DNA of 64,000 bases, from assembly GCF_003026215.1 (NCBI RefSeq), contig NZ_PYOC01000002.1:925595-989594 (forward strand), read 5' to 3'. This document shows, one piece after another, positions 39,482-49,742 of the stretch (position 1 is its first letter; each line of letters begins with the position of its first letter). The stretch comes from Photobacterium indicum (GTDB lineage Bacteria; Pseudomonadota; Gammaproteobacteria; Enterobacterales; Vibrionaceae). Both the position numbers and the translations under genes were made by a program. Under the pieces are notes generated by a model, which saw only the letters and a list, made by a program, of their open reading frames with translations, did not search any database and was not told the DNA's origin.

Positions 39482-40192
39482 TCACTTCAATATATTGCCG
39501 ATTTCATCAGGATTAGTATGACGAACATCTTTGCCTTTAACGAAATAGATAATATATTCACAAATATTTTGGCAGCGATCACCAACTCGTTCAATAGAAC
39601 GCGCCGACCACATTACTTGTAATACATTGGGTATTGAGCGCGGATCTTCCATCATATATGTCATCAATTGACGAATTATCGCTTCATATTCACGATCAAT
39701 ACGATCATCTTCTTGATACACTTCAACGGCTGCTTTTACATCCATCCGCGCAAACGCATCAAGTACATCATGCAGCATTTTCACGGCATGTTGACCAAGT
39801 GCTTCTAACGATACCAATAAGTTATATTGTTTATTCGTAAAGTTTTCTAATGCCACTTTTGCAATACTTTCTGCTACATCACCGATACGTTCTAGATCAG
39901 TAATGGTTTTAATTATGGCGATAACTAACCGTAAATCACTCGCGGTTGGCTGACGTTTCGCGATAATACGCGTGCACGCTTCATCAATTGCTACTTCCAT
40001 CGCATTAACTTTGTGATCGTCTTTAATCACACGTTTAGCTAATTCAGCATCTTGCTGATGCATTGCTTTTAATGAATCTGCTAACTGCTGTTCAACTAAC
40101 CCACCCATTGCTAATACATGCGTACGGATACTTTCTAATTCGGCATTAAACTGACCAGATATATGGCGGCCAAGGCTTAAATTATCTAACAT
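39482..40192 (-). CDS. phoU: Phosphate signalling regulator PhoU
   Basis: 236 aa with two three-helix PhoU domains (about 18-105 and 120-215). Each has the metal-binding E/D-rich helix ([34 protein letters not shown]) and D-LERIGD-type motif ([34 protein letters not shown]). PhoU couples the Pst transporter to PhoR and shuts off the Pho response when phosphate is plentiful. It is the last gene of pstC-pstA-pstB-phoU, 11 bp after pstB. Confidence 0.97.
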   Translation of the reverse strand: MLDNLSLGRHISGQFNAELESIRTHVLAMGGLVEQQLADSLKAMHQQDAELAKRVIKDDHKVNAMEVAIDEACTRIIAKRQPTASDLRLVIAIIKTITDLERIGDVAESIAKVALENFTNKQYNLLVSLEALGQHAVKMLHDVLDAFARMDVKAAVEVYQEDDRIDREYEAIIRQLMTYMMEDPRSIPNVLQVMWSARSIERVGDRCQNICEYIIYFVKGKDVRHTNPDEIGNILK

Positions 40193-40203
40193 ATTGCGAC
40201 TCC

Positions 40204-41022
40204 TTAACCGTATCGGCCAGTAATGTAATCTTCAGTGCGTTTCTCTTTTGGGGTGGTAAAAATATCATTGGTACTAGAGTATTCCACCAGCTCACCCATG
40301 TGCATAAATGCGGTTTGATCCGACACTCGAGCAGCCTGTTGCATGTTATGGGTTACGATAATGACCGTGTATTTCGTTTTTAGATCATTGATCAATTCTT
40401 CAATCGTCAGCGTCGAAATAGGATCCAGCGCTGATGTAGGTTCATCCAATAACAAGACTTCAGGCTCAATCGCAATCGCTCGGGCAATCACCAAACGCTG
40501 CTGCTGACCACCTGATAAACCAAAGGCATTTTCATGTAAACGATCTTTTACTTCATCCCACAACGCCGCACCACGTAATGAGTTTTCAACCGCGTCATCA
40601 AGTACTCGACGCTCTTTCAACCCTTGCAAACGCAGCCCATAAACCACGTTTTCATAAATCGATTTAGGAAATGGATTCGGGCGCTGAAATACCATACCCA
40701 CTCGACGACGTAATGATGCTACATCCACTTTACTGTCATAGATGTTTTGACCATGAAGCATGATCTTGCCATCAACACGGCAACCTTCCACCAATTCATT
40801 CATTCGGTTAATGCAGCGTAATAATGTCGATTTACCGCAACCTGACGGACCAATGAATGAGGTAACCTGCCCTTTCGCAATGCGCATATTAATATCAAAC
40901 AACGCCTGCGTATTACCGTAATGAAGATCGAGCCCTTCAATTGACATCGCCGTTTTGTCATCGGGTAACGAGGCTAAATCTAACGGCTCAAATAAGCCCA
41001 TTGATGGATTAACTGAAAGCAT
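40204..41022 (-). CDS. pstB: Phosphate ABC transporter ATPase PstB
   Basis: 272 aa. Walker [10 protein letters not shown], signature LSGGQQQRL, Walker [13 protein letters not shown] and the H-loop [13 protein letters not shown] are all present. It powers high-affinity phosphate uptake through PstC-PstA. The N terminus has an extra stretch of about 25 residues before the nucleotide-binding domain begins, common in Vibrionaceae. It is 26 bp after pstA and 11 bp before phoU. Confidence 0.97.
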   Translation of the reverse strand: MLSVNPSMGLFEPLDLASLPDDKTAMSIEGLDLHYGNTQALFDINMRIAKGQVTSFIGPSGCGKSTLLRCINRMNELVEGCRVDGKIMLHGQNIYDSKVDVASLRRRVGMVFQRPNPFPKSIYENVVYGLRLQGLKERRVLDDAVENSLRGAALWDEVKDRLHENAFGLSGGQQQRLVIARAIAIEPEVLLLDEPTSALDPISTLTIEELINDLKTKYTVIIVTHNMQQAARVSDQTAFMHMGELVEYSSTNDIFTTPKEKRTEDYITGRYG

Positions 41023-41048
41023 GTGTTTCTCGCTATTATATCAACGCG

Positions 41049-42710
41049 TTACTGCTCTAAAGAGCGGAATTTCTCACGTAGATGATTTCGAATACCAATG
41101 GCTGTTAAATTCAAGCCGACGATAACAGTCACTAGTAAAAATGAGGTGGCATACACTAATGGGCGAGCCGCTTCTACATTGGGGCTTTGAAAGCCGACAT
41201 CATAGATATGGTATCCAAGGTGCATGAACTTACGATCTAAATGCACATAAGGAAAATGACCATCAACAGGCAGCGTGGGTGCCATTTTTACGACCCCCAC
41301 CAACATAAGAGGAGCAACTTCACCTGCTGCACGTGCAACCGCTAAAATTAAACCTGTCATTATTGCAGGGCTTGCCATTGGCAATACTATTCGCCACAAC
41401 GTTTCAAACTGCGTGGCACCTAATGCCAATGAGCCATGGCGCACTGAACTAGGAATACGCGCCAAACCTTCTTCTGTTGATACAATCACAACAGGCAAGG
41501 TTAAAATGGCTAATGTCAGTGCCGACCATAAAATACCTGGTGTACCGAAAGTAGGCGTTGGCAGTTGTGACGAAAAGAACACATCATCGATTGTTCCCCC
41601 AACCATGTATACGAAAAAGCCTAAACCAAACACACCGTATACAATAGAAGGCACACCCGCTAAGTTAATCACAGCCACACGAATAAGCTTAGTAAAGCCA
41701 TTTTTACCTGCATATTCATGTAGGTAAATAGCAGCCATTACGCCTAGTGGTGTCACTATAATACTCATTAGTAGCACCATGAAAACAGTACCAAAAATAG
41801 CAGGAAAAACGCCACCTTCAGTATTAACTTCACGGGGGTCTTCGGTTAAAAACTTAACCACCTGATGCCCCCAGTGCGTAAACTTACCCAAAAATGATAA
41901 ATTATTCGGATACCACATATCCAACACTTGTATCATCGGCAACATTACTTCATTACCATGCATATCAACGACAACTAATGCATCATTTTGCAATTTTTCT
42001 TGCAGCACAAAAAGACGTTGTTCTACCTCTAAATAAGCATCTTGTAACCGTTTTATTTCTGTATCAATCGATTGTTGTGCCGATTCATCTAATGAGAACT
42101 GTGCAGGATCGTTTGATGATTCATTCACGGCTAACTTACGCAGCTTTAACCGCTGCTGATTTAATTGCCAATTAATATCTGCAATCTCAGTCTCTTGTAG
42201 GTCATCTAATTGGGTACGCACAAGATTGGCTTGTAATACGCCAGCCTCAATATCTTCGACACCGCGACGCTGACCGCCATCAATAAAACCGATAGGATAA
42301 CCGTAAAATTTACCATTCTTATCACGATCGATAACCGCTATATTGTCTGCCAATACTTGGCGTGTGATTTGCGTTTTCAGTAACGTTATAAAATCAAGCG
42401 CGACACGCTCTCGATTGCCCGTTTTAATTAAGTAACGCGGTACGCTATTACCTTCAATGCTAGAAACATCGATTCCTGCATCAGCTAGCTGTTCAACCGG
42501 TATACTTTTTTGTTCGTATATTTCGCCAATAATTATTTGGTTGCTACCATTGATCGACACATCAAATTGATAAACAGGCGCCGGCCAAAAAAAGCTGAGC
42601 CCTTTCCAGCCAATCAATAGCAATAAACCCAATACAGCAACCAGACTTAAACTTACCGCACCCGCAGTAAGCCATATCCAAGGCGAGCCTGATTTAAACC
42701 ACTTAATCAT
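41049..42710 (-). CDS. pstA: Phosphate ABC transporter permease PstA, long form
   Basis: 553 aa, nearly twice the 296 aa of E. coli PstA. A membrane span (about 13-37) is followed by an extra periplasmic part of roughly 260 residues that includes a coiled-coil stretch around 160-240 (QQRLKLRKLAVNESS, IKRLQDAYLEVEQRLFVLQEKLQ). The permease core starts near 300, with the EAA-type loop LALGATQFETLWRIVLPMASPAIMTG. A weak ribosome site precedes the ATG. It sits 99 bp after pstC. The long form is found in other Vibrionaceae pst loci (recollection). Confidence 0.94.
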   Translation of the reverse strand: MIKWFKSGSPWIWLTAGAVSLSLVAVLGLLLLIGWKGLSFFWPAPVYQFDVSINGSNQIIIGEIYEQKSIPVEQLADAGIDVSSIEGNSVPRYLIKTGNRERVALDFITLLKTQITRQVLADNIAVIDRDKNGKFYGYPIGFIDGGQRRGVEDIEAGVLQANLVRTQLDDLQETEIADINWQLNQQRLKLRKLAVNESSNDPAQFSLDESAQQSIDTEIKRLQDAYLEVEQRLFVLQEKLQNDALVVVDMHGNEVMLPMIQVLDMWYPNNLSFLGKFTHWGHQVVKFLTEDPREVNTEGGVFPAIFGTVFMVLLMSIIVTPLGVMAAIYLHEYAGKNGFTKLIRVAVINLAGVPSIVYGVFGLGFFVYMVGGTIDDVFFSSQLPTPTFGTPGILWSALTLAILTLPVVIVSTEEGLARIPSSVRHGSLALGATQFETLWRIVLPMASPAIMTGLILAVARAAGEVAPLMLVGVVKMAPTLPVDGHFPYVHLDRKFMHLGYHIYDVGFQSPNVEAARPLVYATSFLLVTVIVGLNLTAIGIRNHLREKFRSLEQ

Positions 42711-42809
42711 TAATCAACATATTCCATATTCCTATAACGACAGAATAAACTCTATTTGAATCAATACACGAATACACATTGCCCATCCGTGGTATCACAC
42801 ACATGATTA

Positions 42810-45053
42810 TTACAATGAACTGTACTTTTCGCGCAAGCGCTGGCGAACCAATTCACCGATAGTATTAAAAATAAAAGTGAATATAAACAAGACAAATGCA
42901 GCAAGAAATAGGACGCGATAATGTGAACTGCCCACTTCAGATTCTGGCATTTCAATCGCAATCGTTGCCGCTAATGTACGCATCCCTTGCAGAATATTCC
43001 AATCCATAATAGGGGTATTCCCCGTAGCCATCAGCACAATCATTGTTTCACCGACAGCTCGACCTAACCCCATCATTAGCGCAGAAAAAATACCCGGACT
43101 TGCCGTTAACAGCACCACTTTTGTCAGAGTTTGCCAATGCGTTGCACCCAATGCTAATGAACCACTGGTTAAATGACCCGGCACAGAAAAGATGGCATCT
43201 TCAGCAATAGAGAAAATGGTAGGAATAACCGCAAACCCCATTGCAATACCAACAACGAGTGCATTACGCTGATCGTAGCCAATACCTAGTTCATTGGTAA
43301 GAAAGCCGCGCACATCGCCGTCAAATAACCATTGATCGATATACGGACTCGCCGCTATGCACCCGTAGCCCAATAGCACAATCACAGGCATAAGAATCAC
43401 AATGTGAAAGCCATTAGGAATACGGTATCGCCATTTCCCCGGTAATACAGCCCATCCCCAGCCAACCAATAAAATAGTCACTGGAAATAAAATCAAGCTC
43501 ATCACAATACCTGACAGGTACATTTCTACAATCGGAGCTAGCCACAACCCCGCTAAGAAACCGAGAATAACGGTTGGTAGCGCTTCCATAATTTCAACGG
43601 TCGGTTTAACTACATTACGCATTCTAGATGACATAAAGTATGCAGTATAAACCGCGCCAGCCAATGCTAACGGTATTGCAAAAAACATGGCATACAATGC
43701 TGCTTTTAGCGTACCAAATACGATAGGCACCAAACTCAGCTTAGGTTCAAATTCATCACTGGCAGACGTTGATTGCCATACGTAATCAGGCTCTTGATAC
43801 CCTTCGTACCATACTTGTTGCCACAAAGAAGCAAAGCCAATTTCAGGGTGAGAATTTTTAACGGTATAGGTTTGCCATTGATCCCCTGAAATGGCTAACA
43901 AGCGATCTGCACGAGGAGAAATAATCAGCTTATCAGGTACTTGCTCAAATAGAGGTTCTTTGTATAACACGTTACGTTCTGATGTGTAGTATGCCGACAA
44001 CATGCCATCTTGCTGTACAGCAAAAAAGCCTTTGCGGTAGTACTCAGAAACCAACTCTTTTATCGGGATAGCTGAAAACTCAAAATCACGAGCTTTCACT
44101 AACGATCGTTTGCCATCACGAACCACTTCAAACCATTGCGATACAGAATTATCAGAGGCAGTAAGCAACAATGAATTAGCACCTGATAGCAACTCTATCT
44201 TTTCAATGTTGCCATTTTTATCACTCACATTCACGACATCACGGACTTTGGCACCAGATTGGTTTACCTGTACGACGTAAATATAATTACCACTGCGTAA
44301 ATAGACGGTGCGCCCATCTGGCGTCACAATAATCTCATTAATGTTTTGTGGTACGTCTGTAATTTCGAATGAATGAGGTTGCCAGATAGAGCCCGTATTT
44401 AGTGGGCCGCTATTTAATGCATCGTCTTGACCTTTAAATGTCATGGCAACAATGCGGCTATCAGCCGTTTTACCAACAATAATGGCTTCACTATCTCGAG
44501 ATGAAATAGCAAGATCCACAATGGCTTGCCCTTGCGGATCAAGTAAGAAACGTGATTGCCCCAAAGGGTAAGAAACACTGGCTGTGCTTATACGTTTATT
44601 ACCAGGAAAGCTAACCTGAAATATGGGTTTTACAACGTTAACGAAACCATCGCTTAGCCCATAAGCAAAAATAGCATCGCGAGGGAGACTTTGTGCAAAA
44701 CTAACGGGGTTATTAGCAATAGAGTGCTGGCTAATAATAGGATCGAGCGAGTCTTCAGGTTTCAAGCTGACAAAAGTCAGTTCGCCTTGCTTAGAAAAGC
44801 GAAAAGCGAAATCGTTATTTTCTTCAACGCCAACGGCTGCAACGGTATCAGGGAAAGAAGCAATAGTGATATTACGAGGCTTTACGGTGACTGACGAGAA
44901 GATTGGCAGCGTGACATAAAGTAAATAAAAGAAGATCAAAACCAAAGTAATAAGTACAGAAATGCCACCAGCTGTTACACCAAACCGCACCAATCGGTCT
45001 CTTAAACGTCGACCACGGTTTTCCCCCAACAAAAATGCGCTGGCACTCGCCAT
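42810..45053 (-). CDS. pstC: Phosphate ABC transporter permease PstC, long form
   Basis: 747 aa against 319 in E. coli. After a span at about 27-51 comes a periplasmic domain of about 390 residues (50-435) with repeated strand patterns such as VTPDGRTVYLRSGNYIYVV and LIISPRADRLLAISGDQW that suggest a beta-propeller-like fold. The permease core starts near 440, with conserved LALGATHWQTLTKVVLLTASPGIFSALMMGLGRAVGETM. It is the first gene of the pst operon, with a Pho box 47 bp upstream, so PhoB activation is expected. The role of the extra domain is unknown. Confidence 0.94.
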   Translation of the reverse strand: MASASAFLLGENRGRRLRDRLVRFGVTAGGISVLITLVLIFFYLLYVTLPIFSSVTVKPRNITIASFPDTVAAVGVEENNDFAFRFSKQGELTFVSLKPEDSLDPIISQHSIANNPVSFAQSLPRDAIFAYGLSDGFVNVVKPIFQVSFPGNKRISTASVSYPLGQSRFLLDPQGQAIVDLAISSRDSEAIIVGKTADSRIVAMTFKGQDDALNSGPLNTGSIWQPHSFEITDVPQNINEIIVTPDGRTVYLRSGNYIYVVQVNQSGAKVRDVVNVSDKNGNIEKIELLSGANSLLLTASDNSVSQWFEVVRDGKRSLVKARDFEFSAIPIKELVSEYYRKGFFAVQQDGMLSAYYTSERNVLYKEPLFEQVPDKLIISPRADRLLAISGDQWQTYTVKNSHPEIGFASLWQQVWYEGYQEPDYVWQSTSASDEFEPKLSLVPIVFGTLKAALYAMFFAIPLALAGAVYTAYFMSSRMRNVVKPTVEIMEALPTVILGFLAGLWLAPIVEMYLSGIVMSLILFPVTILLVGWGWAVLPGKWRYRIPNGFHIVILMPVIVLLGYGCIAASPYIDQWLFDGDVRGFLTNELGIGYDQRNALVVGIAMGFAVIPTIFSIAEDAIFSVPGHLTSGSLALGATHWQTLTKVVLLTASPGIFSALMMGLGRAVGETMIVLMATGNTPIMDWNILQGMRTLAATIAIEMPESEVGSSHYRVLFLAAFVLFIFTFIFNTIGELVRQRLREKYSSL

Positions 45054-45083
45054 TATTACCTCTAGCTTTTTATACGTTTACTA

Positions 45084-45117
45084 ATAATATGTCTTTTAGA
45101 TGACAATTTTGTGACAA
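45084..45117 (-). promoter_or_regulatory. PhoB-dependent promoter of pstC (Pho box plus -10)
   Basis: On the minus strand TTGTCACAAAATTGTCAT (45100-45117) matches the Pho box (two CTGTCAT-like heptamers 4 bp apart) at about 16 of 18 positions. Exactly 10 bp later comes TATTAT (45084-45089), the -10 spacing of E. coli PhoB promoters, where the box replaces the -35. Confidence 0.9.
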
Positions 45118-45287
45118 CAGGATCCACAAAGATCATTGTAACCTCTTTATTGAAATCCCGACTTATTAAAATGACATAAAGTTGCAATAAAATGTCAGTA
45201 CTCTTAATGATTTATGATCCTATTCAGATTTCAACTCATGGTTCTCGTTCGAATGTGGACAGAATCCCTCTATGCTTCAATAATTAA

Positions 45288-45358
45288 TATACCCAAGCAG
45301 CCTCAATATGCAGGATTCAGAGTGATCTCAGTGAGCATCTAGAGGTAACTTGGGTATA
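45288..45358. repeat. Imperfect inverted-repeat intergenic element (REP/MITE-like)
   Basis: TATACCCAAGCAGCCTC and GAGGTAACTTGGGTATA are inverted arms matching at 14 of 17 positions, 37 bp apart. I recall similar TACCCAAG-N-CCTC elements as common dispersed intergenic repeats in Photobacterium and Vibrio. There is no other copy in this window that I saw. Confidence 0.6.
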
Positions 45359-45424
45359 GTACTAATATAAAAGTTTCACTCTACTTTTACTCATTACCCA
45401 CTCTCACGAAAAAGGAAATTCGTT

Positions 45425-45937
45425 ATGAAACATCTTATCATCACCATTATCGGTAAAGATCGCCCAGGGCTTGTAGAGCTTCTCTCTGACACGATTTTCC
45501 AAAATAACGGAAATTGGTTAAGCAGTAGCCTGAGTAAACTAGCTGGTCAGTTTGCCGGTATTCTGCAAGTGGAAGTGGCCCCTGAAGACATGCCGCAATT
45601 AAGTGCAGCGTTAACCAAAATAGATGAATTACAAATACACATAGTGGAAGAAGCAAAAAAAACAGCGCCTTTACCAGAATTACATCAACTAACAGTAACG
45701 GGCAATGATCGCCCAGGTATCGTAAAAGAAGTCACCACGCTATTGAGCCAGCTGAACATCAATATCAACAAATTGAAGACAGAAACTCAAAGTGCACCTA
45801 ACTGGGGATACCCCATTTTCATCGCGACTTTTCAATTAGAAACCCCTGCCAATATTGATCTGGATATTATTCAAGATGAACTCGAAAAGTTAGCCGATGA
45901 TTTAACTGTGGATATCGAAGATTACGTACCTGCATAA
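45425..45937 (+). CDS. Tandem ACT-domain protein, GcvR-like
   Basis: 170 aa with two ACT domains: about 4-70 (LIITIIGKDRPGLVELLSDTIFQNNGNWLSSSLSKLAGQF) and about 86-165 (HQLTVTGNDRPGIVKEVTTLLSQLNININKLKTETQ). The paired GKDRPG/GNDRPG loops typify the GcvR family, whose E. coli member represses the glycine cleavage genes with GcvA. No gcv gene lies nearby, so a role in glycine control is an inference. It has an AAAGGAA ribosome site and its own terminator, and sits just before ppk1. Confidence 0.87.
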   Translation: MKHLIITIIGKDRPGLVELLSDTIFQNNGNWLSSSLSKLAGQFAGILQVEVAPEDMPQLSAALTKIDELQIHIVEEAKKTAPLPELHQLTVTGNDRPGIVKEVTTLLSQLNININKLKTETQSAPNWGYPIFIATFQLETPANIDLDIIQDELEKLADDLTVDIEDYVPA

Positions 45938-45953
45938 ATTCCACGTACTTCAA

Positions 45954-45985
45954 TAGGGAATGAAGAGTCATTCCCTACTTTTAAT
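45954..45985 (+). terminator. Intrinsic terminator of the GcvR-like gene
   Basis: Stem TAGGGAATGA / TCATTCCCTA (10 bp) with a 4-nt loop followed by CTTTTAATC, separating it from ppk. Confidence 0.8.
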
Positions 45986-46064
45986 CAAACCACAATACTG
46001 CGTTTATTTATCTTGTAAGAAGCCGTTCGCAATATCGTCTATTCAATAATACAACAGGAAAACA

Positions 46065-48167
46065 ATGAGCACGGAATCTCTCTATATTGAAAAAGAGCTT
46101 AGCTGGTTATCATTCAATGAACGAGTACTGCAAGAAGCGGCTGATAAATCTGTCCCTTTAATTGAACGTGTTCGCTTCTTGGGTATTTTTTCTAGCAATA
46201 CCGATGAATTCTATAAAGTAAGATTTGCCGACATTAAACGTAGAATTCTGATCAATCAGGTACAAGGCGGCGATGATGGCGCTAAGCACCTCTTAAGCAA
46301 AATTCAAAGTCGTGTGTTAAAAATGAATCAAGACTTTGATACTTTATACAATGAGATATTACTTGAAATGGCACGTCGCCATATTTTTCTCGTCAACGAT
46401 CTTCAATTAGACGAGCATCAACAAAATTGGCTGCGCCGATATTTCCGTGATTCCATTTTGCCCCACATTACGCCGATTCTGCTTACTGACGATATTGACC
46501 TACTGCAATTTCTGAAAGACGAATACTCATACCTTGCCATTGAAATGCAGCAAGGTGAAAAAAAACGTCATGCGCTTATTGAGATCCCAACCGATCAACT
46601 CCCCCGTTTCATCGAATTGCCAGAGCCTAAAGGTAAACGAAAAAAAACCCTCATTTTGCTCGATAACATTATCCGCTTTTGCTTAGATGATATTTTCAAT
46701 GGCTTCTTTGAGTACGATAGCCTAACCGCATACTCAATGAAAATGACCAGAGATGCCGAATACGATCTTAGCCAAGAGGTAGAACATAGCTTACTGGAAC
46801 AAATGTCTGAAGGGCTAAATCAACGCATCACGGCAATGCCTGTACGCTTTGTTTACCAGCGTGATATGCCGGGCAATATGACCGATGTGCTGTGTGGACT
46901 ACTTAAAGTGTCCCGTTACGACAGTATTATTCCTGGTGGTCGTTACCATAACTTCAAGGATTTTATCGGCTTCCCTAATGTCGGGCGTAAATACCTTGAA
47001 AATGCCTCATTACCACCCATTCAAAGCTACCATTTCACCCAAGCACGTAACGCATTTGATGCCATAAAAGCACAAGATATTCTGCTGTATTATCCGTATC
47101 ACACCTTTAACCATGTAACAGAATTTATTCGCCAGGCGTCATACGACCCCAAAGTACGTTCAATAAAAATTAATATCTACCGAGTAGCCAAACACTCACG
47201 GGTGATTGATTCAATGATTGATGCGGCCAATAACGGTAAACGTGTCACCGTAGTGGTTGAACTACAAGCGCGTTTTGATGAAGAGGCCAATATTGAATGG
47301 GCAAGGCGATTAACTGAAGCCGGGGTGCATGTCGTTTTTGGGGTACCAGGTTTAAAAATTCACTCTAAGTTATGCCTTATCACCCGACAAGAAGACGATA
47401 AACTAGTTCGTTATGCGCACATTGGTACTGGGAATTTTAACGAAAAAACAGCACGTATTTATACTGATTTCTCTTTAATGACCTGTAGCACAGAGATTGC
47501 AGACGAAGTAAAGCAAGTCTTTAGTTACATCCAAAACCCCTATCGCCCAGCTGAATTTACCCACCTTATTGTTTCACCTCGTAACTCACGAAGCCGACTC
47601 TACGATTTAATTGATCGTGAAATTGCACATGCTAAGCAAAATTTGCTATCTGGTATTACACTTAAGGTTAATAACCTTGTCGATAAGGGCTTGATTAACA
47701 TGCTGTATCAGGCGAGTAATAACGGCGTCAAGATTAAGCTTATTGTTCGAGGTATGTGTGCGCTTATACCAGGGTTAAAAGGGATCAGTGAGAACATTTC
47801 CGCAATCAGCATTGTTGACCGCTTTCTTGAGCACCCAAGAGTGGCAGTATTCAATAATAATAATAACCCAGATGTCATGATCTCTTCTGCCGACTGGATG
47901 ACACGCAACATCGACAACCGCATTGAAGTGGGTTGCCTGATCAATGATCCTGCATTAAAGAAAAAAATCATCGACATCTTAAACATTCAGCTTACAGATA
48001 CAGTGAAGGCACGTATTCTCGATAAAGAAATGAGCAATCAATATGTGCCTCGTGGTAATCGTCGTAAAGTTCGCTCACAAATCGCCATTTACGATTACCT
48101 AAAACACAGTGAAAAGCAGCTGAAGAAACGAGCAGAAAAGGCGATAACAAACAATGACACTCATTAA
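46065..48167 (+). CDS. ppk: Polyphosphate kinase 1
   Basis: 700 aa. PPK1 makes long-chain polyphosphate from ATP through a phosphohistidine. The catalytic His452 is in [22 protein letters not shown] and the second His590 in [11 protein letters not shown], both in the PLD-like C-terminal half. The N-terminal domain begins with the standard [19 protein letters not shown]. It overlaps ppx by 14 bp, so translation of the two is coupled. The adjacent Pho operons make phosphate control plausible, although no Pho box is seen directly upstream. Confidence 0.98.
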   Translation: MSTESLYIEKELSWLSFNERVLQEAADKSVPLIERVRFLGIFSSNTDEFYKVRFADIKRRILINQVQGGDDGAKHLLSKIQSRVLKMNQDFDTLYNEILLEMARRHIFLVNDLQLDEHQQNWLRRYFRDSILPHITPILLTDDIDLLQFLKDEYSYLAIEMQQGEKKRHALIEIPTDQLPRFIELPEPKGKRKKTLILLDNIIRFCLDDIFNGFFEYDSLTAYSMKMTRDAEYDLSQEVEHSLLEQMSEGLNQRITAMPVRFVYQRDMPGNMTDVLCGLLKVSRYDSIIPGGRYHNFKDFIGFPNVGRKYLENASLPPIQSYHFTQARNAFDAIKAQDILLYYPYHTFNHVTEFIRQASYDPKVRSIKINIYRVAKHSRVIDSMIDAANNGKRVTVVVELQARFDEEANIEWARRLTEAGVHVVFGVPGLKIHSKLCLITRQEDDKLVRYAHIGTGNFNEKTARIYTDFSLMTCSTEIADEVKQVFSYIQNPYRPAEFTHLIVSPRNSRSRLYDLIDREIAHAKQNLLSGITLKVNNLVDKGLINMLYQASNNGVKIKLIVRGMCALIPGLKGISENISAISIVDRFLEHPRVAVFNNNNNPDVMISSADWMTRNIDNRIEVGCLINDPALKKKIIDILNIQLTDTVKARILDKEMSNQYVPRGNRRKVRSQIAIYDYLKHSEKQLKKRAEKAITNNDTH

Positions 48168-49659
48168 TAACGAACGTCCTCGTGAAATTGCAGCAATTGA
48201 TATGGGCTCAAATAGCTTCCATATGGTTGTTGCCCGCGTTGTAGGGCAAAGCTTGCAAATTATCAGCCGCCACAAACAGCGGGTACACCTTGCTTCAGGG
48301 TTAGATTCCCAACAGAACTTAGATCAAGCTGCGATTCAACGTGGCTTAAACTGCTTAACGATGTTTGCAGAACGATTACAAGGTTTCGCACCCGAAAATG
48401 TACGTATTGCTGCCACCTATACCCTACGCCAAGCCCGTAATGCCCACGTTTTTTTAAAGCGTGCAGAAAGCATATTGCCCTACCCTATAGAAATCATTCC
48501 CGGCACTGAGGAAGCTCGCTTAATCTATTTAGGGGTTGCGCACACCCAGCCCGATACGGGACGTAAGTTGATCGTAGATATAGGCGGCGGCAGTACTGAA
48601 CTGGTGATCGGTGAAGAATTCGATACCCATATACTTTATAGCAAGCATATGGGGTGTGTAAGCTACAATAAAAGCCACTTTCAAAATGCTAAGTTAAACA
48701 GTAAAAACTTTGCAGCGGCACAACTTGCCGCACAACAAAAAATGGAATGTATCACCAGTAAATACCGTAAATTCGGCTGGGATAAAGCAGTAGGATCCTC
48801 AGGCACGATAAAAGCTATTCGAGAGGTATTAATCGCTAGCGGTTACTCTGATGGGGTGATTACCAGCAAACGCTTAAACCAACTTATCGAACAAGTGTTG
48901 TCATTCAAAACAACGGAAGACCTTGATCTACCCGGTTTAACCGATGACCGTAAACCCGTTTTTGCTGCTGGTCTTGCGATTTTAAGTGCGGTGTTTAGCG
49001 CTTTGAATATAGATGAAATGATTTACTCAGATGGTGCACTACGTGAAGGTTTATTGTATGAAATGGAAGATCGTTTCCGTCATAGCGATATTCGTACACG
49101 CACGGCCAATGCCATGGCAAAGCAATATAATATCGATATTGGCCAAGCAAACCGTGTGAAACATGCTGCTGAATATTTTTATAACCAAATAGACACGCAT
49201 CCTGGGTTAGCAAAATCAGAGCTCTCAATATTATTAAGCTGGGGAGCATTACTTCACGAAGTGGGATTAAGTATTAGTTATCCAGGGTTTCATCGTCATT
49301 CTGCTTATCTACTTCGCCACAGTACGATGCCAGGCTTCAATCTTGAACAACAAACGGTATTAGCCACCTTGGTGCGTTTTCAACGTAAAGCATTAAAACT
49401 AGAAGAAATGCCAGAACTTAGTATCTACAAGCGTAAACATTTATACCCTCTGATTCGCACGCTGCGTATTGCTACCGCTCTAAACGGGCAACGCATTGAT
49501 GAACCTTTACCTACCATCAAAATTAAGGCAGAGAAAGAGCACTGGCAGCTTACTTTACCCCTCGGTTGGTTGGGTAATAATAAACTATTAGCGGCTGATT
49601 TAATCAAAGAACAAGAATATTGGCAAAAAGCGGGATGGCAATTATCGATTGAAGAATAA
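48154..49659 (+). CDS. ppx: Exopolyphosphatase
   Basis: 501 aa. It releases phosphate from polyphosphate ends. The actin-like ATPase-fold signatures are [18 protein letters not shown] (about 13-30) and [17 protein letters not shown] (about 139-155), with a C-terminal HD-like helical domain. It overlaps ppk and ends 28 bp before a bidirectional terminator facing pstS. The same gene family includes GppA; the ppk-ppx pairing supports Ppx. Confidence 0.96.
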   Translation: MTLINNERPREIAAIDMGSNSFHMVVARVVGQSLQIISRHKQRVHLASGLDSQQNLDQAAIQRGLNCLTMFAERLQGFAPENVRIAATYTLRQARNAHVFLKRAESILPYPIEIIPGTEEARLIYLGVAHTQPDTGRKLIVDIGGGSTELVIGEEFDTHILYSKHMGCVSYNKSHFQNAKLNSKNFAAAQLAAQQKMECITSKYRKFGWDKAVGSSGTIKAIREVLIASGYSDGVITSKRLNQLIEQVLSFKTTEDLDLPGLTDDRKPVFAAGLAILSAVFSALNIDEMIYSDGALREGLLYEMEDRFRHSDIRTRTANAMAKQYNIDIGQANRVKHAAEYFYNQIDTHPGLAKSELSILLSWGALLHEVGLSISYPGFHRHSAYLLRHSTMPGFNLEQQTVLATLVRFQRKALKLEEMPELSIYKRKHLYPLIRTLRIATALNGQRIDEPLPTIKIKAEKEHWQLTLPLGWLGNNKLLAADLIKEQEYWQKAGWQLSIEE

Positions 49660-49686
49660 TGGTCATTAAGAGTAATTAACATAAAC

Positions 49687-49725
49687 AATCGAGATAACTA
49701 AAATCTAGTTATCTCGATTCATTTC
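49687..49725. terminator. Bidirectional terminator between ppx and pstS
   Basis: A perfect 14-bp stem AATCGAGATAACTA / TAGTTATCTCGATT with a 5-nt loop at the convergent junction. U-tracts are modest on both strands. Confidence 0.8.
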
Positions 49726-49742
49726 GTTAAATCCAATCAGTT

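Larger units (their letters stand above)
45054..45424. other. Divergent region between pstC and the GcvR-like gene
   Basis: 371 bp. It contains a Pho box with -10 for pstC (45084-45117), a looser TGACAT/ATGTCA inverted pair (45172-45197) and an imperfect inverted-repeat element (45288-45358). The part next to the plus-strand gene has no clear promoter. Confidence 0.6.

Noticed and set aside
45171..45198. Second Pho box upstream of pstC (ATGACAT...ATGTCAG)
   Set aside because: The halves are inverted and their spacing is off for PhoB direct repeats (the third half-site is shifted by a base), so only the box at 45100-45117 is called.
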